Below are positions 52,766-61,299 of a stretch of DNA of 64,000 nucleotides, one piece after another. The notes under the pieces were generated by a model that was given only the letters and a program-made list of their open reading frames with translations, was not told the DNA's origin and made no database searches. The DNA is taken from the NCBI GenBank assembly GCA_900769985.1, contig CAAGIS010000064.1, forward strand, positions 62,001-126,000. The letters are read 5' to 3'. This DNA comes from Spirochaetia bacterium (GTDB taxonomy: Bacteria; Spirochaetota; Spirochaetia; Treponematales; Treponemataceae). Position 1 is the first letter of the stretch. Every line of letters begins with the position of its first letter. Both the position numbers and the translations under genes were made by a program.

Positions 52766-53656
52766 CTAGTCTTTTTTTATTTTGTCTGTACCAGTAATTT
52801 TATCGATTACAATGCTTACTTCTTCAATTAAAATTCCGGTAAATTTTTCGATATTATCAACAATGTACTGCTGGAGCTTATAAATTTCGCCTGTCAGCTG
52901 CTTTCCAAACGGAACGTCAATCGTAATGACAAGCCTGTAGCCTCTGGAATTTGTCTTTATTGAAAACTTCTTTACGCGTATGTTTGAATCAAATTCCTGT
53001 ACACAGTGCATCGTCATCTGTGTCAGAGCTGCTTCTGAAATTATTACCCTGCCTTTTTTTGAAAACTCAGGCGTTACTACTGATTTTTCAAAGGTTTTTG
53101 CGTTTGCATTTTTTTTGCCGAGCAGTTTTGCAGGCTTAGAAAAAAATACTTTTATGGAATCATAGAAAATCTGGGAATAGTTTCTTTTTATTTCAATGGC
53201 AGGAACAGGAATTACGTGCTTTCCTTCGACTTGCCGAGAACGGATTGCCTTGTCAATTTCTTCGCGGGTTGCGATGTCTTCAATCTTTATGATTTTTGAA
53301 GGCGGCGGAAGTTGCAGTCTCGTTGCGATTTTTATTACCATTTTTTCTGATGTGCCGAGAATAAGGATTTTTTTTATGTGAGATTTCTTTAGAATACGTG
53401 CGACAGAATCCCTGTGTTCTTTATCATCAAAAAGGGCAATTCTTACAGCACCCATATATGTTTTTTCTGTTTTTGCAGAACGACCACCAAGGATTTTGTC
53501 ATTTTGAATTAAAAGACCGTCATCAATAATTGCATCGATTCCGTATTTTTGAGCAAGAAGTTTTGATTTAAAACTTTTTCCTGTTCCACTTTCTCCGACA
53601 AGAGCCATAACTGAGATACCGGAAATTTTTTTAAGTAGATTTGATATAGATTCCAT
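52766..53656 (-). CDS. P-loop NTPase fused to an Asp23/Gls24-like domain
   Basis: A 296-residue protein with two parts. Residues about 1-160 are a P-loop domain with Walker A GESGTGKS (20-27) and a DDGLLIQ segment. Residues about 205-290 look like Asp23/Gls24: KGRVIISEAALTQM, then VKKFSIKT, RLVITIDVPFGKQL, LQQYIVDNIEKFTG and VSIVIDKI. A basic linker of about 40 residues joins them. Asp23 proteins are envelope-associated stress proteins; a fusion to an NTPase is unusual. The promoter lies inside the 3' end of the upstream pseudouridine synthase gene and is near-leaderless. Confidence 0.75.
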   Translation of the reverse strand: MESISNLLKKISGISVMALVGESGTGKSFKSKLLAQKYGIDAIIDDGLLIQNDKILGGRSAKTEKTYMGAVRIALFDDKEHRDSVARILKKSHIKKILILGTSEKMVIKIATRLQLPPPSKIIKIEDIATREEIDKAIRSRQVEGKHVIPVPAIEIKRNYSQIFYDSIKVFFSKPAKLLGKKNANAKTFEKSVVTPEFSKKGRVIISEAALTQMTMHCVQEFDSNIRVKKFSIKTNSRGYRLVITIDVPFGKQLTGEIYKLQQYIVDNIEKFTGILIEEVSIVIDKITGTDKIKKD

Positions 53657-53657
53657 A

Positions 53658-54659
53658 CTAATTTATTATAATTCTGCCGTCCCATTTTATCAATGAAAGA
53701 GTTAAAAATTCTTGATAATTTTTTGGAACTGAAGCAGAAAGTTCTTCGGGAATACTGCATGGATTGTCTTTTGGAAAAATCATTTTATATGCATGAAGGA
53801 AAAAATCCTGTTTTTCAAAAATTTTTTCTGCACCATAGGCAGTATCACCTAAAAGATGAATGCCATGAAAAGCTGACTGGCAGCGTATCTGATGCTTTTT
53901 TCCTGTAAGGATTTCAAACTGACACAGCGTTATTTTTTTATTTTTATAAATTCCTTCAGCAAGGGGAGTACAGACTGTTGATGCAAGATTTTTTCTGTCA
54001 GTGCAAGAACAGTCAATTTTCATTGTATAGAAATTTGATTTCCGCTCAGAATCAGGAATTATGTAATCATTCCAAAGCTGGCGGTTTTGCAATGTCCCAT
54101 GACAGATTCCTATATAGAATTTTCTGATGACTTTATCTGAAATTGCTTTTGAAAACCAAACTGCACCTGAAATGCTGTTTGAAAAAACAAGCAGACCAGT
54201 TGTTTTTTTGTCAAGGCGGTGAAGCGGACCTGGTGTAAAGGATAGGGAAGTGCCGAAACTTTCTTTTTTGTATGACTGTTCAATTACCGATGCAAGGCTA
54301 TTTGTTCCGTGTACGTTGACGTCATACGGCTTATTTATGATTTTAACGAATTCATTTTGAAAGACCGTTTCAAATTTTATCTTGGGAATTTTGTCAGAAG
54401 ATGGTGCATGACTGTCAGAATGACTGTCATGTAGGGCATTTTTCTGTTCAGCGTGAAGTAAAAAAGCAGCAATTGAAATTTTATCGCCTGTTTTTACTTT
54501 TTGCTCAGCAGAAGTCTTTTTTTCATTCACTTTTATAAGACCTTTTCTGATTGCAGAATAGACAGAAGAAATGCATGCAGATTCTGCTTTTTTTCTGATA
54601 ATTCTGTCGAGCCTTCGTCCGTCATCATCTGGACCTGCAAAAAAAACTGAAAATTCCAT
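53658..54659 (-). CDS. RluA family pseudouridine synthase
   Basis: A 333-residue enzyme with an N-terminal S4 RNA-binding domain (GRRLDRIIRKKAESACISS, near residues 13-31) and a catalytic domain with GPLHRLDKKTTGLLVFSN; the catalytic Asp is at about residue 150. KKHQIRCQSAFHGIHLLGD is the C-terminal signature. The target (rRNA or tRNA) cannot be told. It ends 1 nt before the P-loop/Asp23 gene. Confidence 0.9.
   Translation of the reverse strand: MEFSVFFAGPDDDGRRLDRIIRKKAESACISSVYSAIRKGLIKVNEKKTSAEQKVKTGDKISIAAFLLHAEQKNALHDSHSDSHAPSSDKIPKIKFETVFQNEFVKIINKPYDVNVHGTNSLASVIEQSYKKESFGTSLSFTPGPLHRLDKKTTGLLVFSNSISGAVWFSKAISDKVIRKFYIGICHGTLQNRQLWNDYIIPDSERKSNFYTMKIDCSCTDRKNLASTVCTPLAEGIYKNKKITLCQFEILTGKKHQIRCQSAFHGIHLLGDTAYGAEKIFEKQDFFLHAYKMIFPKDNPCSIPEELSASVPKNYQEFLTLSLIKWDGRIIIN
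53665..53693 (-). promoter_or_regulatory. promoter of the P-loop/Asp23 gene (near-leaderless)
   Basis: Minus strand: TTGATA (53693-53688), a 17-nt spacer, TATAAT (53670-53665), then 8 nt to the ATG at 53656. It lies within the 3' end of the pseudouridine synthase gene. Confidence 0.6.
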
Positions 54660-54713
54660 ATTATAAATATATATTAAATTTTACAAATTTCCTACTAGAC
54701 AAAATTTCTACTC

Positions 54714-55211
54714 ATGATAAAATACTATGATATGTTTACTGCAATTAAAACAAAAATGTTCCAGCTGTTTTCAAATCCGGTTTTTCTGTCCTGCGCATTC
54801 AGCTGGTTTTCTGCACAGTTTATAAAAACTATAATTAATCTTTGTCTAAGAAAGATACACAGTATTCCTGAGTTATTTGAATTTTTAATATGGAAAACAG
54901 GCGGATTTCCTTCTTCTCATACAGCTTTAGTCTGTTCTCTCTGTACTGTAATAGGTTTTAGAAACGGCATCAATTCTGACATTTTCATGCTTGCATTTTG
55001 TCTTATGATGATTACGGTAAGGGATGCGCTTGGAGTAAGGCGTGCAAATGGTGTTCATGCAAGAAAAATCAACGAAATAGGGCGGGAACTTGAAAAAAAA
55101 GATATTCTGAAATACAAACCGATTAAAGAAGTTCTCGGACATAATCCGATGGAAGTTGCTGTTGGCGCTCTGCTTGGTTTTTTTATCGGACTTGCTTTTT
55201 CTACACTATAG
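54714..55211 (+). CDS. divergent PAP2 family membrane protein (DUF212)
   Basis: A 165-residue membrane protein of the divergent PAP2 family. The phosphatase-like motif GGFPSSHTALVCSL is near residue 63, with RDALGVRRANGVHARKINE near 103 and LGHNPMEVAVGALLGFFIG near 143. A lipid-phosphatase role is assumed for the family. It is followed 14 nt later by the unnamed membrane protein and the rnf genes, and may be the first gene of that unit. Confidence 0.88.
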   Translation: MIKYYDMFTAIKTKMFQLFSNPVFLSCAFSWFSAQFIKTIINLCLRKIHSIPELFEFLIWKTGGFPSSHTALVCSLCTVIGFRNGINSDIFMLAFCLMMITVRDALGVRRANGVHARKINEIGRELEKKDILKYKPIKEVLGHNPMEVAVGALLGFFIGLAFSTL

Positions 55212-55225
55212 TTTCAGGATATAAA

Positions 55226-56614
55226 ATGAATTATATTAAAAAGTTTGTCATCCCGGCAATTGTTGCAGTTTTTATAATAATATTGCTTGCAGTTTTACGA
55301 ACTGTTCCTGTTTCAAAATTATGGAAAGGATATTCTGTTTTATATGTTCCCAACGGAACTGAGCCCGGCATTGTTTTAAATACACTTCAGGACAATGGCT
55401 GTAAAGATGTAATTTCTTATTATAATCAGAAAATTCCTTTTAAAAACAGTGTATTGCCTGTTTTACCTTCATCTTCTATGAAATATATTTCTGGACGGAA
55501 TGCCTATTTTTTTGACGAATCACATAACGTAATGCTTTATTACATTCCTGACGAATACAGCAGAAATGCAGAAAAATCGGTGGCAGCTTTAATAAAAAAT
55601 CATTCGCTTGATGCAGGCCTTGACTCTAAGTCTTCTTTTCCACTTATTCCGCCTGTTGTATGCGTATGTGCGGCGCTTTTTTTCTTTATTTTTGCACGCC
55701 ACAAGATTGTTTTTTCTGCAGCTTCTGTTTTTCCTGTTTTGTTTTCGTTTGCGATGCCGTTTTATACAAGCGCTACAAGTGTGTGTATTGCGCTTTATTC
55801 AATTTTTTTGTGCCAGAAATTATGGCGCAGAAAAGCTGCTGTAAAATTTTTGCTGAACAATTATTTTGTACTGATTTTATTTCTCGTATCAGTAGTGTCA
55901 GCTTTCTTTGCATCTTTTTTGTCGGGGCTTCTTTTTATTCTCTCACTTACAGGAAGCGGAATTCTTTTGTATCTGATTAACGGAATATGTACGGAACGCG
56001 AAAAAAAGATGAGGTTTCGTCCTGTTCTTATAAGACCTGCACATTCTGTAAATATGATAAGTGAATCTGCAGTAAAAAAATCTTTTGCTTTTGAAGCTGC
56101 AATTTTTCTGCTTTCTGTATTTTACATAACAAGTGCAGATGTTTTTTCAATATCAAATACTCAAGACTTGTATTTTCCAGTGCCTGCAAGATATAATACA
56201 GGAAGCGGAATTCCTGCATTAAACGATTATGTAGTTTTCAGCTGGAATACACTGACAATGCCTTATAAATCTTTAAACGAAAGTTATTCTGAAATTCCTG
56301 AAGAGAATGAATGTATAACAGTTCAAAGATTTAAAAATACAGACGGAGGAATCATGACATCACAGGAAACTGTATACCGTTTTGATTCTGAGTTTAAAAA
56401 TGAAGTTATAAGTTTGATTGACGGTCTTGATTATCCTGCTGTTGAAAAATTGATGAAAAAACAAGGAAATGATTTTTTTGTTGATTATTCTGCAGGGCAG
56501 GGGGAAAAATTCAGCAGGGCGTCTTTAATTCTTATGCTGCTTTTGATTATCATTCCTTGTGGATTGACGATTTTTTATTTGACTGGACGAAAAAAACATG
56601 GCGATTTTATCTGA
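55226..56614 (+). CDS. unrecognised polytopic membrane protein encoded before rnfC
   Basis: A 462-residue protein. It has an N-terminal membrane segment (about 8-27), an outside-type soluble domain (about 30-135), a block of five or more hydrophobic segments (about 140-260), another near 290, a second soluble domain (about 310-420) and a final span (about 430-450). No motif I can name. AGGA lies 7 nt before the ATG. Its last 17 nt overlap the start of rnfC, so it is probably translationally coupled to the Rnf-like cluster and may be an added subunit. Confidence 0.8.
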   Translation: MNYIKKFVIPAIVAVFIIILLAVLRTVPVSKLWKGYSVLYVPNGTEPGIVLNTLQDNGCKDVISYYNQKIPFKNSVLPVLPSSSMKYISGRNAYFFDESHNVMLYYIPDEYSRNAEKSVAALIKNHSLDAGLDSKSSFPLIPPVVCVCAALFFFIFARHKIVFSAASVFPVLFSFAMPFYTSATSVCIALYSIFLCQKLWRRKAAVKFLLNNYFVLILFLVSVVSAFFASFLSGLLFILSLTGSGILLYLINGICTEREKKMRFRPVLIRPAHSVNMISESAVKKSFAFEAAIFLLSVFYITSADVFSISNTQDLYFPVPARYNTGSGIPALNDYVVFSWNTLTMPYKSLNESYSEIPEENECITVQRFKNTDGGIMTSQETVYRFDSEFKNEVISLIDGLDYPAVEKLMKKQGNDFFVDYSAGQGEKFSRASLILMLLLIIIPCGLTIFYLTGRKKHGDFI

Positions 56615-57926
56615 TTTTGCAAAAACAAATAAATATAACGTTCAAAAAACAACTGTCGGTTTTCTGCCTCGAACTGTTACAATTCCGTTAAGCCAGGAAG
56701 ACAATTTTGTATGTGAATGTATTGTAAGACCGGGAGACTTTGTAAAGGAAGGGCAGGTCATTGCAGAAGTTTCAAGAGAACTGTACGGTACAAAATCTTT
56801 TGGTGCTTCAAAAATTCATTCTCCGATTCCCGGCAAGGTTTTAAGAATAAAAAGCTGCACTTATCCGAACGGAAAACAGGGAAAAGCCGTTGAAATTTTA
56901 TTGAACGGAACTTTTTCTCACATAGGAAAAATCCAGACGCCGTTTGAATGGAGCAACTATTCACCTGCAATGCTTTTAAGGACAATCAGCGAGTGTGGTG
57001 TTGTAAATACTTTTTCAAATACGGAATGCCAGTCACTTGAACTTGATATTAGCAAAGTCCGCGATGAAAAAAACAAGAAACTCTTTGTAAGGCTGTTTGA
57101 CGAAGATCCTGCATGTCAGACAGATTCAATCCTTACGAATTCTGATTTTGAAAAAATACTTATCGGAATACTTATAACTGCAAAAGTCTGCGATGCAGAA
57201 GAAATCATAATAGCACATTCAATTGAAAATGATATTCAGAATTCACTTACGGCTGAACAGAAAGATCTTACAGGTCACATTCCAGTTACATTTATAAAGG
57301 TTGATACTAAATTTTATCCTGCTGGCAGAAAACGTGAACTGATTAATGCCTACATAAAACAGAAAAAAGATACAGAATCATGCAGTCAGCTAAAAAAAAG
57401 CTGCATTTTTACAGATTCAAATACGATGATACACGTATATAATGCCGTTGTCCTGAATATTCCTGTAGAAATGATAAATGTTTTTGTTACTGGAGACTGT
57501 CTTCAGGCAAATGCGCTTTTAAAAGTCTGCATTGGAACTTCGTTTGATTCAATTGCGAAACAATGTGGCGGATTTGTCAAGCGTCTTGGACGGATTATCG
57601 TTAACGGACAGATTAACGGCATTTCCGTAAATTCACTTGATACTCCTGTTACAAAATATGTAAAATCAATTTCATTTGTTTCTGAGAAAGACAGTTTTGA
57701 CAGAAGTATAGGCATCTGCATGAGGTGCGGAAGATGCCGCATTGCGTGCGATTCAAAATTAAGTCCAGACATGATTTATGCAAACGTAATTTCAGGTGCA
57801 GCAGTAGAACAGGTTTACATTGATTCTGCTTCGCTTTGTACCGGTTGCGGAGTATGCAGTTGTGTCTGCCCATCAAAACTGCCGCTTACGCAGGTTATAA
57901 AACTTTTACAGAAAGAGAGAATATAA
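56598..57926 (+). CDS. rnfC: RnfC-like subunit with degenerate nucleotide-binding loop
   Basis: A 442-residue RnfC homologue. A barrel-sandwich start (TVTIPLSQEDNFVCECIVRP, about 28-47) and VNVFVTG-type SLBB region (MINVFVTGDCLQANALLKVCIGTS by its pattern, near 293) are recognisable. The loop that in active RnfC reads AGxxGxGGAGFPT is here CGVVNTFSNTECQ (about 132-144). The AECEPY region reads FDEDPA (about 167-172). Two 4Fe-4S motifs remain: CMRCGRC...C near 374 and CTGCGVC...CP near 414. NADH/FMN binding as in known RnfC therefore looks unlikely. Confidence 0.85.
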   Translation: MAILSDFAKTNKYNVQKTTVGFLPRTVTIPLSQEDNFVCECIVRPGDFVKEGQVIAEVSRELYGTKSFGASKIHSPIPGKVLRIKSCTYPNGKQGKAVEILLNGTFSHIGKIQTPFEWSNYSPAMLLRTISECGVVNTFSNTECQSLELDISKVRDEKNKKLFVRLFDEDPACQTDSILTNSDFEKILIGILITAKVCDAEEIIIAHSIENDIQNSLTAEQKDLTGHIPVTFIKVDTKFYPAGRKRELINAYIKQKKDTESCSQLKKSCIFTDSNTMIHVYNAVVLNIPVEMINVFVTGDCLQANALLKVCIGTSFDSIAKQCGGFVKRLGRIIVNGQINGISVNSLDTPVTKYVKSISFVSEKDSFDRSIGICMRCGRCRIACDSKLSPDMIYANVISGAAVEQVYIDSASLCTGCGVCSCVCPSKLPLTQVIKLLQKERI

Positions 57927-57931
57927 TTATT

Positions 57932-58990
57932 ATGGATAACGCTATGCAGAAAAAATATTATAAACAGATAAGCATTGCCCCGTTTGTTAATAAAAATTCT
58001 ACGTTAAAGACTTATCTTTATATTGTCATTGCACTTATTCCTCAAGTGATTATGCTTTTTATTACAAAAAGCTATGACAATTTGTTTTTGATTTTTACAT
58101 GTATTCTGGCATGCCTTTTTTCTGAGATTTTGTATATTTTAAAGAAAAAGCATACAGGACTGTCAGTATTAAAAAGTATATTGAATGGGCTTTTAATAGG
58201 ATTCTTTCTGCCTGCAGGATATCCGCTTGTTTCTGTCTTTTTTATAACGCTGATTGTAATGAGTACTGTAAATTTTTCTTTTGGTGATATGACAGTTTCC
58301 TGGATAAATCCGATTGCAGTCACAGTTGCATTGTGCTGGTTTGTCGGTCAGTTTCATTTTCCGGGATTTTTAGTAACGAAAAATTTTCTGCTTGAAAAAA
58401 ATCCTTCGCTTACATTGATTCAGGAAGGTATTTTCCCGACTTTTAAATTTGACGAACCGATAACTTCGTTTTTAAATGAAACTATTTTCGGACTGTTTAA
58501 GGTTTCGATTCCTCAGGGATACATTTCACTTTTATGGGATAATCAGTCTGTAATTCCTGCATTCAGGTTTAATTTTCTTACACTGATTTTTTCTGTTTTC
58601 CTTGTTGCAATCGACGTAATTGCTTTTGAAATTCCTTTTTTCTTTTTGACATCATATTTGTTGCTCGTAAAATTTCTCTCGCCGTTTTTTTCAGGCGGGA
58701 TTCAATTTCAGGGGGACATGCTACTTGCGTTACTGTCAAGCGGAACTTTGTTCTGTTCTTTCTTCCTCTTGCAGTTCTTTGGTACTACGCCGATATCAAA
58801 GCAGGGAAAATTTTTCTACGGCATTATAGGCGGAATTCTGGCATTTATTTTTTCAGGATGCGGAACAAGTCCTATTGGTTCAATTATGACAGTCCTGTTT
58901 CTTAACATAATTTCTCCTGTCATACAGTATTTTGAAAATCGGAGTATGCGTTCAAAATTAATCAGTTCATTGAGGAAAGAAAATGCTTGA
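57932..58990 (+). CDS. rnfD: RnfD-like membrane subunit lacking the flavinylation motif
   Basis: A 352-residue multi-span protein. Family likeness is clear at ISIAPFVNKNSTLKTYLYIV (start), WINPIAVTVAL near 128, and the end GTTPISKQGKFFYGIIGGI with VLFLNIISPVIQYF. The S/TGAT site where FMN is attached in known RnfD is not present; the aligned part reads SFLNETIFG (about 180-188). The FFMATDPVTSP motif is also altered (FFLLQFFGTTPIS). The ATG at 57932 is chosen over a longer frame that only mirrors rnfC. It overlaps rnfG by 8 nt. Confidence 0.85.
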   Translation: MDNAMQKKYYKQISIAPFVNKNSTLKTYLYIVIALIPQVIMLFITKSYDNLFLIFTCILACLFSEILYILKKKHTGLSVLKSILNGLLIGFFLPAGYPLVSVFFITLIVMSTVNFSFGDMTVSWINPIAVTVALCWFVGQFHFPGFLVTKNFLLEKNPSLTLIQEGIFPTFKFDEPITSFLNETIFGLFKVSIPQGYISLLWDNQSVIPAFRFNFLTLIFSVFLVAIDVIAFEIPFFFLTSYLLLVKFLSPFFSGGIQFQGDMLLALLSSGTLFCSFFLLQFFGTTPISKQGKFFYGIIGGILAFIFSGCGTSPIGSIMTVLFLNIISPVIQYFENRSMRSKLISSLRKENA

Positions 58991-59492
58991 AACAATAGAT
59001 GAAATAACAAAAAAACGACTGAGGATTTTTTCTCTTTTTACGGCGACACTGCTTGTAATGTCCCTTGTTTTAACAGGATTTACTTTTCTTGCAAAAAAAA
59101 GCTGGAATAAAAAATTGCGCATCCAGATTGAAAAAGTCCTTGAACAGAGCAGACCGCTCGATTTTCCAGACAAATTCAAAATGGGAAAGCCTGTAAAAAT
59201 AAATTCGACTGCTGCGGTAAGTTCAAATATGTATGAAGTCGTTTCTTCATCAGGAAAAACTGAGTATTATGCTCTGATTACGCGCATTACGACTTTCTAC
59301 GGGCCACAGGCAGTTGTTTTTCTTTATGACAAAGAACAGGGCGTTTCGTTTGAAGGATTTGCATGCCTTAATTCAAGAGTTTTAAAACAGCTTGAAAATA
59401 AAGAAACTGATTTGTCTGTAAAATTCTGGACTGAACAGGCAAAAAAAATTTTTGAAAATTCTGTTTATAATGACGGAGTAAATGATGAATAA
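58983..59492 (+). CDS. rnfG: RnfG-like subunit lacking the FMN attachment site
   Basis: A 169-residue protein in the RnfG position. One N-terminal membrane helix (about 14-37) is followed by an extracytoplasmic alpha/beta domain (EYYALITRITTFYGPQAVVF near 95). Known RnfG carries FMN on Thr in an SGAT-type motif near the C-terminus; no such motif occurs anywhere here, and the protein ends soon after KFWTEQAKKIF. Assignment relies on gene order and fold-like pattern. It overlaps both neighbours. Confidence 0.7.
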   Translation: MLETIDEITKKRLRIFSLFTATLLVMSLVLTGFTFLAKKSWNKKLRIQIEKVLEQSRPLDFPDKFKMGKPVKINSTAAVSSNMYEVVSSSGKTEYYALITRITTFYGPQAVVFLYDKEQGVSFEGFACLNSRVLKQLENKETDLSVKFWTEQAKKIFENSVYNDGVNDE

Positions 59493-60108
59493 ATCTATAT
59501 ATTATATTTTTACTGCAATTTCGTTTGCATTTTTAATTGCCGCTCCGGGCAGGTTTGCATTCGGACTTATTATCTGTGCAGAACTTTTCTTTCTTGTATT
59601 AAGCGGATTTTGTATTTCGTTTTTTATAAAGAAAATAAACCTTCAGGAGATGAATTCTGTAATTACTGTTGCGTCCCTTATTTTTTCTACGGTATTGTAC
59701 AAGCAGATTATAATGTGTATTTTTCCGCTTGCAGCACTGCAGTTGAGTTTTGTATTTTATCTTCCTGCGGTAACATCTTACGTAATCGGAATAATTTATA
59801 AAAACATCGGAACTTCGACAAAACAGTCGCTTGCAAATAATTTAAAACTTACAGGGCTGTTTTCTGTATTTGCACTTTTGTTTTACCTGATACGCGACAT
59901 TTTCGGTTACGGAACTTTTACTTTGCCAAGTTCGAATGGTCTGATTGAAAAAATCATTTTCAGTACGGAATCTTTTTCGTGGTGCACTTTGTTTGCTTCA
60001 ATTCCGGGAGCATTATTTTTAGTTTCCATATCAATACTTCTGTTTATTTTCGTTCAAAATAAATTCAAGATTATCGAAAGACTTGGAGATTCAAATGATT
60101 CTGAATAA
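59485..60108 (+). CDS. rnfE: RnfE-like membrane subunit lacking cluster cysteines
   Basis: A 207-residue membrane protein aligning along its length with RnfE. YLIRDIFGYGTFTLP matches the LREIIGNGT region and ASIPGALFLVSISIL the MLPPGAF region. In known RnfE one cysteine lies in LGLCP and one in PLIVTNC; here these read ISFAFLIAAP (12-21) and LPAVTSYVIG (93-102), so both ligands of the intramembrane [2Fe-2S] are absent. The second of two adjacent ATGs is used because GGAG is 6 nt before it. It overlaps rnfA by 14 nt. Confidence 0.82.
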   Translation: MNKSIYYIFTAISFAFLIAAPGRFAFGLIICAELFFLVLSGFCISFFIKKINLQEMNSVITVASLIFSTVLYKQIIMCIFPLAALQLSFVFYLPAVTSYVIGIIYKNIGTSTKQSLANNLKLTGLFSVFALLFYLIRDIFGYGTFTLPSSNGLIEKIIFSTESFSWCTLFASIPGALFLVSISILLFIFVQNKFKIIERLGDSNDSE

Positions 60109-60655
60109 TTTTGCTTTTTATATTTTATTCTGTTCTTCAGTTTTAATTTACGGAATCGGATTTAACAGGGAATCTGTCATGTGCAATTCTCCGCGAAAGA
60201 TTCTGTTTACGGCAATAAAATCTTATGCCTGCGTAATCATTTCGTTTTTGCTTTCGTTTGGAATAAATAAAATGATTTTGATTCCATTGGCTTTGACAGA
60301 ACTTTTTCCGTTTTTTTCTCTTTTGATTTATATTACAATCTCTGTATTTTTTGAAATACTTATTCAGGTTACGACAAAAAAAAGTTCTGCAGAATTTGCA
60401 GTTTCCTTTTTAACTTTAATACTGGCTTTAAACGAAGGCATTTCTTTACTTGACGGAATTTTAATAACTGTTTCTTCGTTGACGTGTTTCTATTTTCTGC
60501 TTGCAGTTCTTCATTCGATTGAAAAAAGAATTCAGATTTCTAAAAAAGACAATATGTTCAAACAGAAAGGCCTTATTTTCTTGAGTATGGTCGTAATTAT
60601 GATTGCATTATATTCATTCAATTTTTCATGGCTGAACACAGGAGTAATAAAATGA
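60095..60655 (+). CDS. rnfA: RnfA-like membrane subunit lacking cluster cysteines
   Basis: A 186-residue, six-span protein aligning with RnfA. The GLCPF site reads GIGFNRES (20-27) and the PLITTNCAVLG site reads LTLILALNEGISL (about 104-116), so neither conserved cluster Cys is present. The last third (LLAVLHSIEKRIQISKKDN, then hydrophobic) matches the RnfA C-terminal pattern. The ATG at 60095 is chosen because GGAG is 6 nt upstream; a TTG 12 nt earlier is less likely. The stop overlaps the rnfB start (ATGA). Confidence 0.82.
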   Translation: MILNNFAFYILFCSSVLIYGIGFNRESVMCNSPRKILFTAIKSYACVIISFLLSFGINKMILIPLALTELFPFFSLLIYITISVFFEILIQVTTKKSSAEFAVSFLTLILALNEGISLLDGILITVSSLTCFYFLLAVLHSIEKRIQISKKDNMFKQKGLIFLSMVVIMIALYSFNFSWLNTGVIK

Positions 60656-61281
60656 TTTTAAGAATAATAATGCTGTTTCTTTTTATTGTTCTCACTGGTT
60701 TTCTTTTATTCTTTATTTACGGAATTTTTATTCCTGCCGTAAAACCGCAGATTGAAGAAGAGCAGGATCCGCTTTTTTCGGAAGTTGAACTTAATTATAT
60801 AGATTCATTTGATGAAGAAACTGTAGAAATTTCGAATTATCAGGCTGTCGTTCTGTGCAGTTCAAACAGAACTTTTGAAAAAGAACGTCTTAAATACAAC
60901 GGAATAAAAAGTTGTGCTTTGTTTTCTTCAATATACGAAACCGCAAACGATTGTAAATTCGGGTGCATAGGATTCGGAGACTGTGCAAAAGTATGTCCTC
61001 AGGAAGCAATCGTTATAAAAAATGGAACTGCCGTAATTACAGACAACTGTTGTGGCTGTAAAAAATGCGTTTCTGCCTGTCCTAAACAGCTTATTCATCT
61101 TTTTGACAAAAACAACAAAGCAGAACTTCGCGAAGTAAAGCTGTGCAATGTTTCAGAAGACTGCATTACAACATGCAGCCAGTGCAGGCTCCATAATAAA
61201 ACAGATAAATTTACTAATCTGGAACAAAAGCACTTTAAATTTTGGAAATCTTGCTATAAAATATTAAACAAAAAGCAGTAA
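60652..61281 (+). CDS. rnfB: RnfB-like ferredoxin subunit lacking the N-terminal Fe-S domain
   Basis: A 209-residue protein with one N-terminal membrane helix (about 3-25). An acidic linker then takes the place of the Fe-S domain with the GANCGxCGxxGC motif of known RnfB. The ferredoxin part is intact: CKFGCIGFGDCAKVCPQEAI (from Cys101) and CCGCKKCVSACPKQLI (near 133), each able to bind one 4Fe-4S. The first Cys of the KxxYxGIxxC region is kept (YNGIKSC). A Cys-rich C-terminus (DCITTCSQC) is partly degenerate. GGAG is 7 nt before the ATG at 60652. Confidence 0.85.
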   Translation: MILRIIMLFLFIVLTGFLLFFIYGIFIPAVKPQIEEEQDPLFSEVELNYIDSFDEETVEISNYQAVVLCSSNRTFEKERLKYNGIKSCALFSSIYETANDCKFGCIGFGDCAKVCPQEAIVIKNGTAVITDNCCGCKKCVSACPKQLIHLFDKNNKAELREVKLCNVSEDCITTCSQCRLHNKTDKFTNLEQKHFKFWKSCYKILNKKQ

Positions 61282-61299
61282 TATTTTAAAAAGGTGAAC

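Noticed and set aside
56598..61281. Rnf-like cluster treated as pseudogenes
   Set aside because: All six frames are full length or nearly so, overlap with good start signals and show no stop or frameshift, which is unlike decay.
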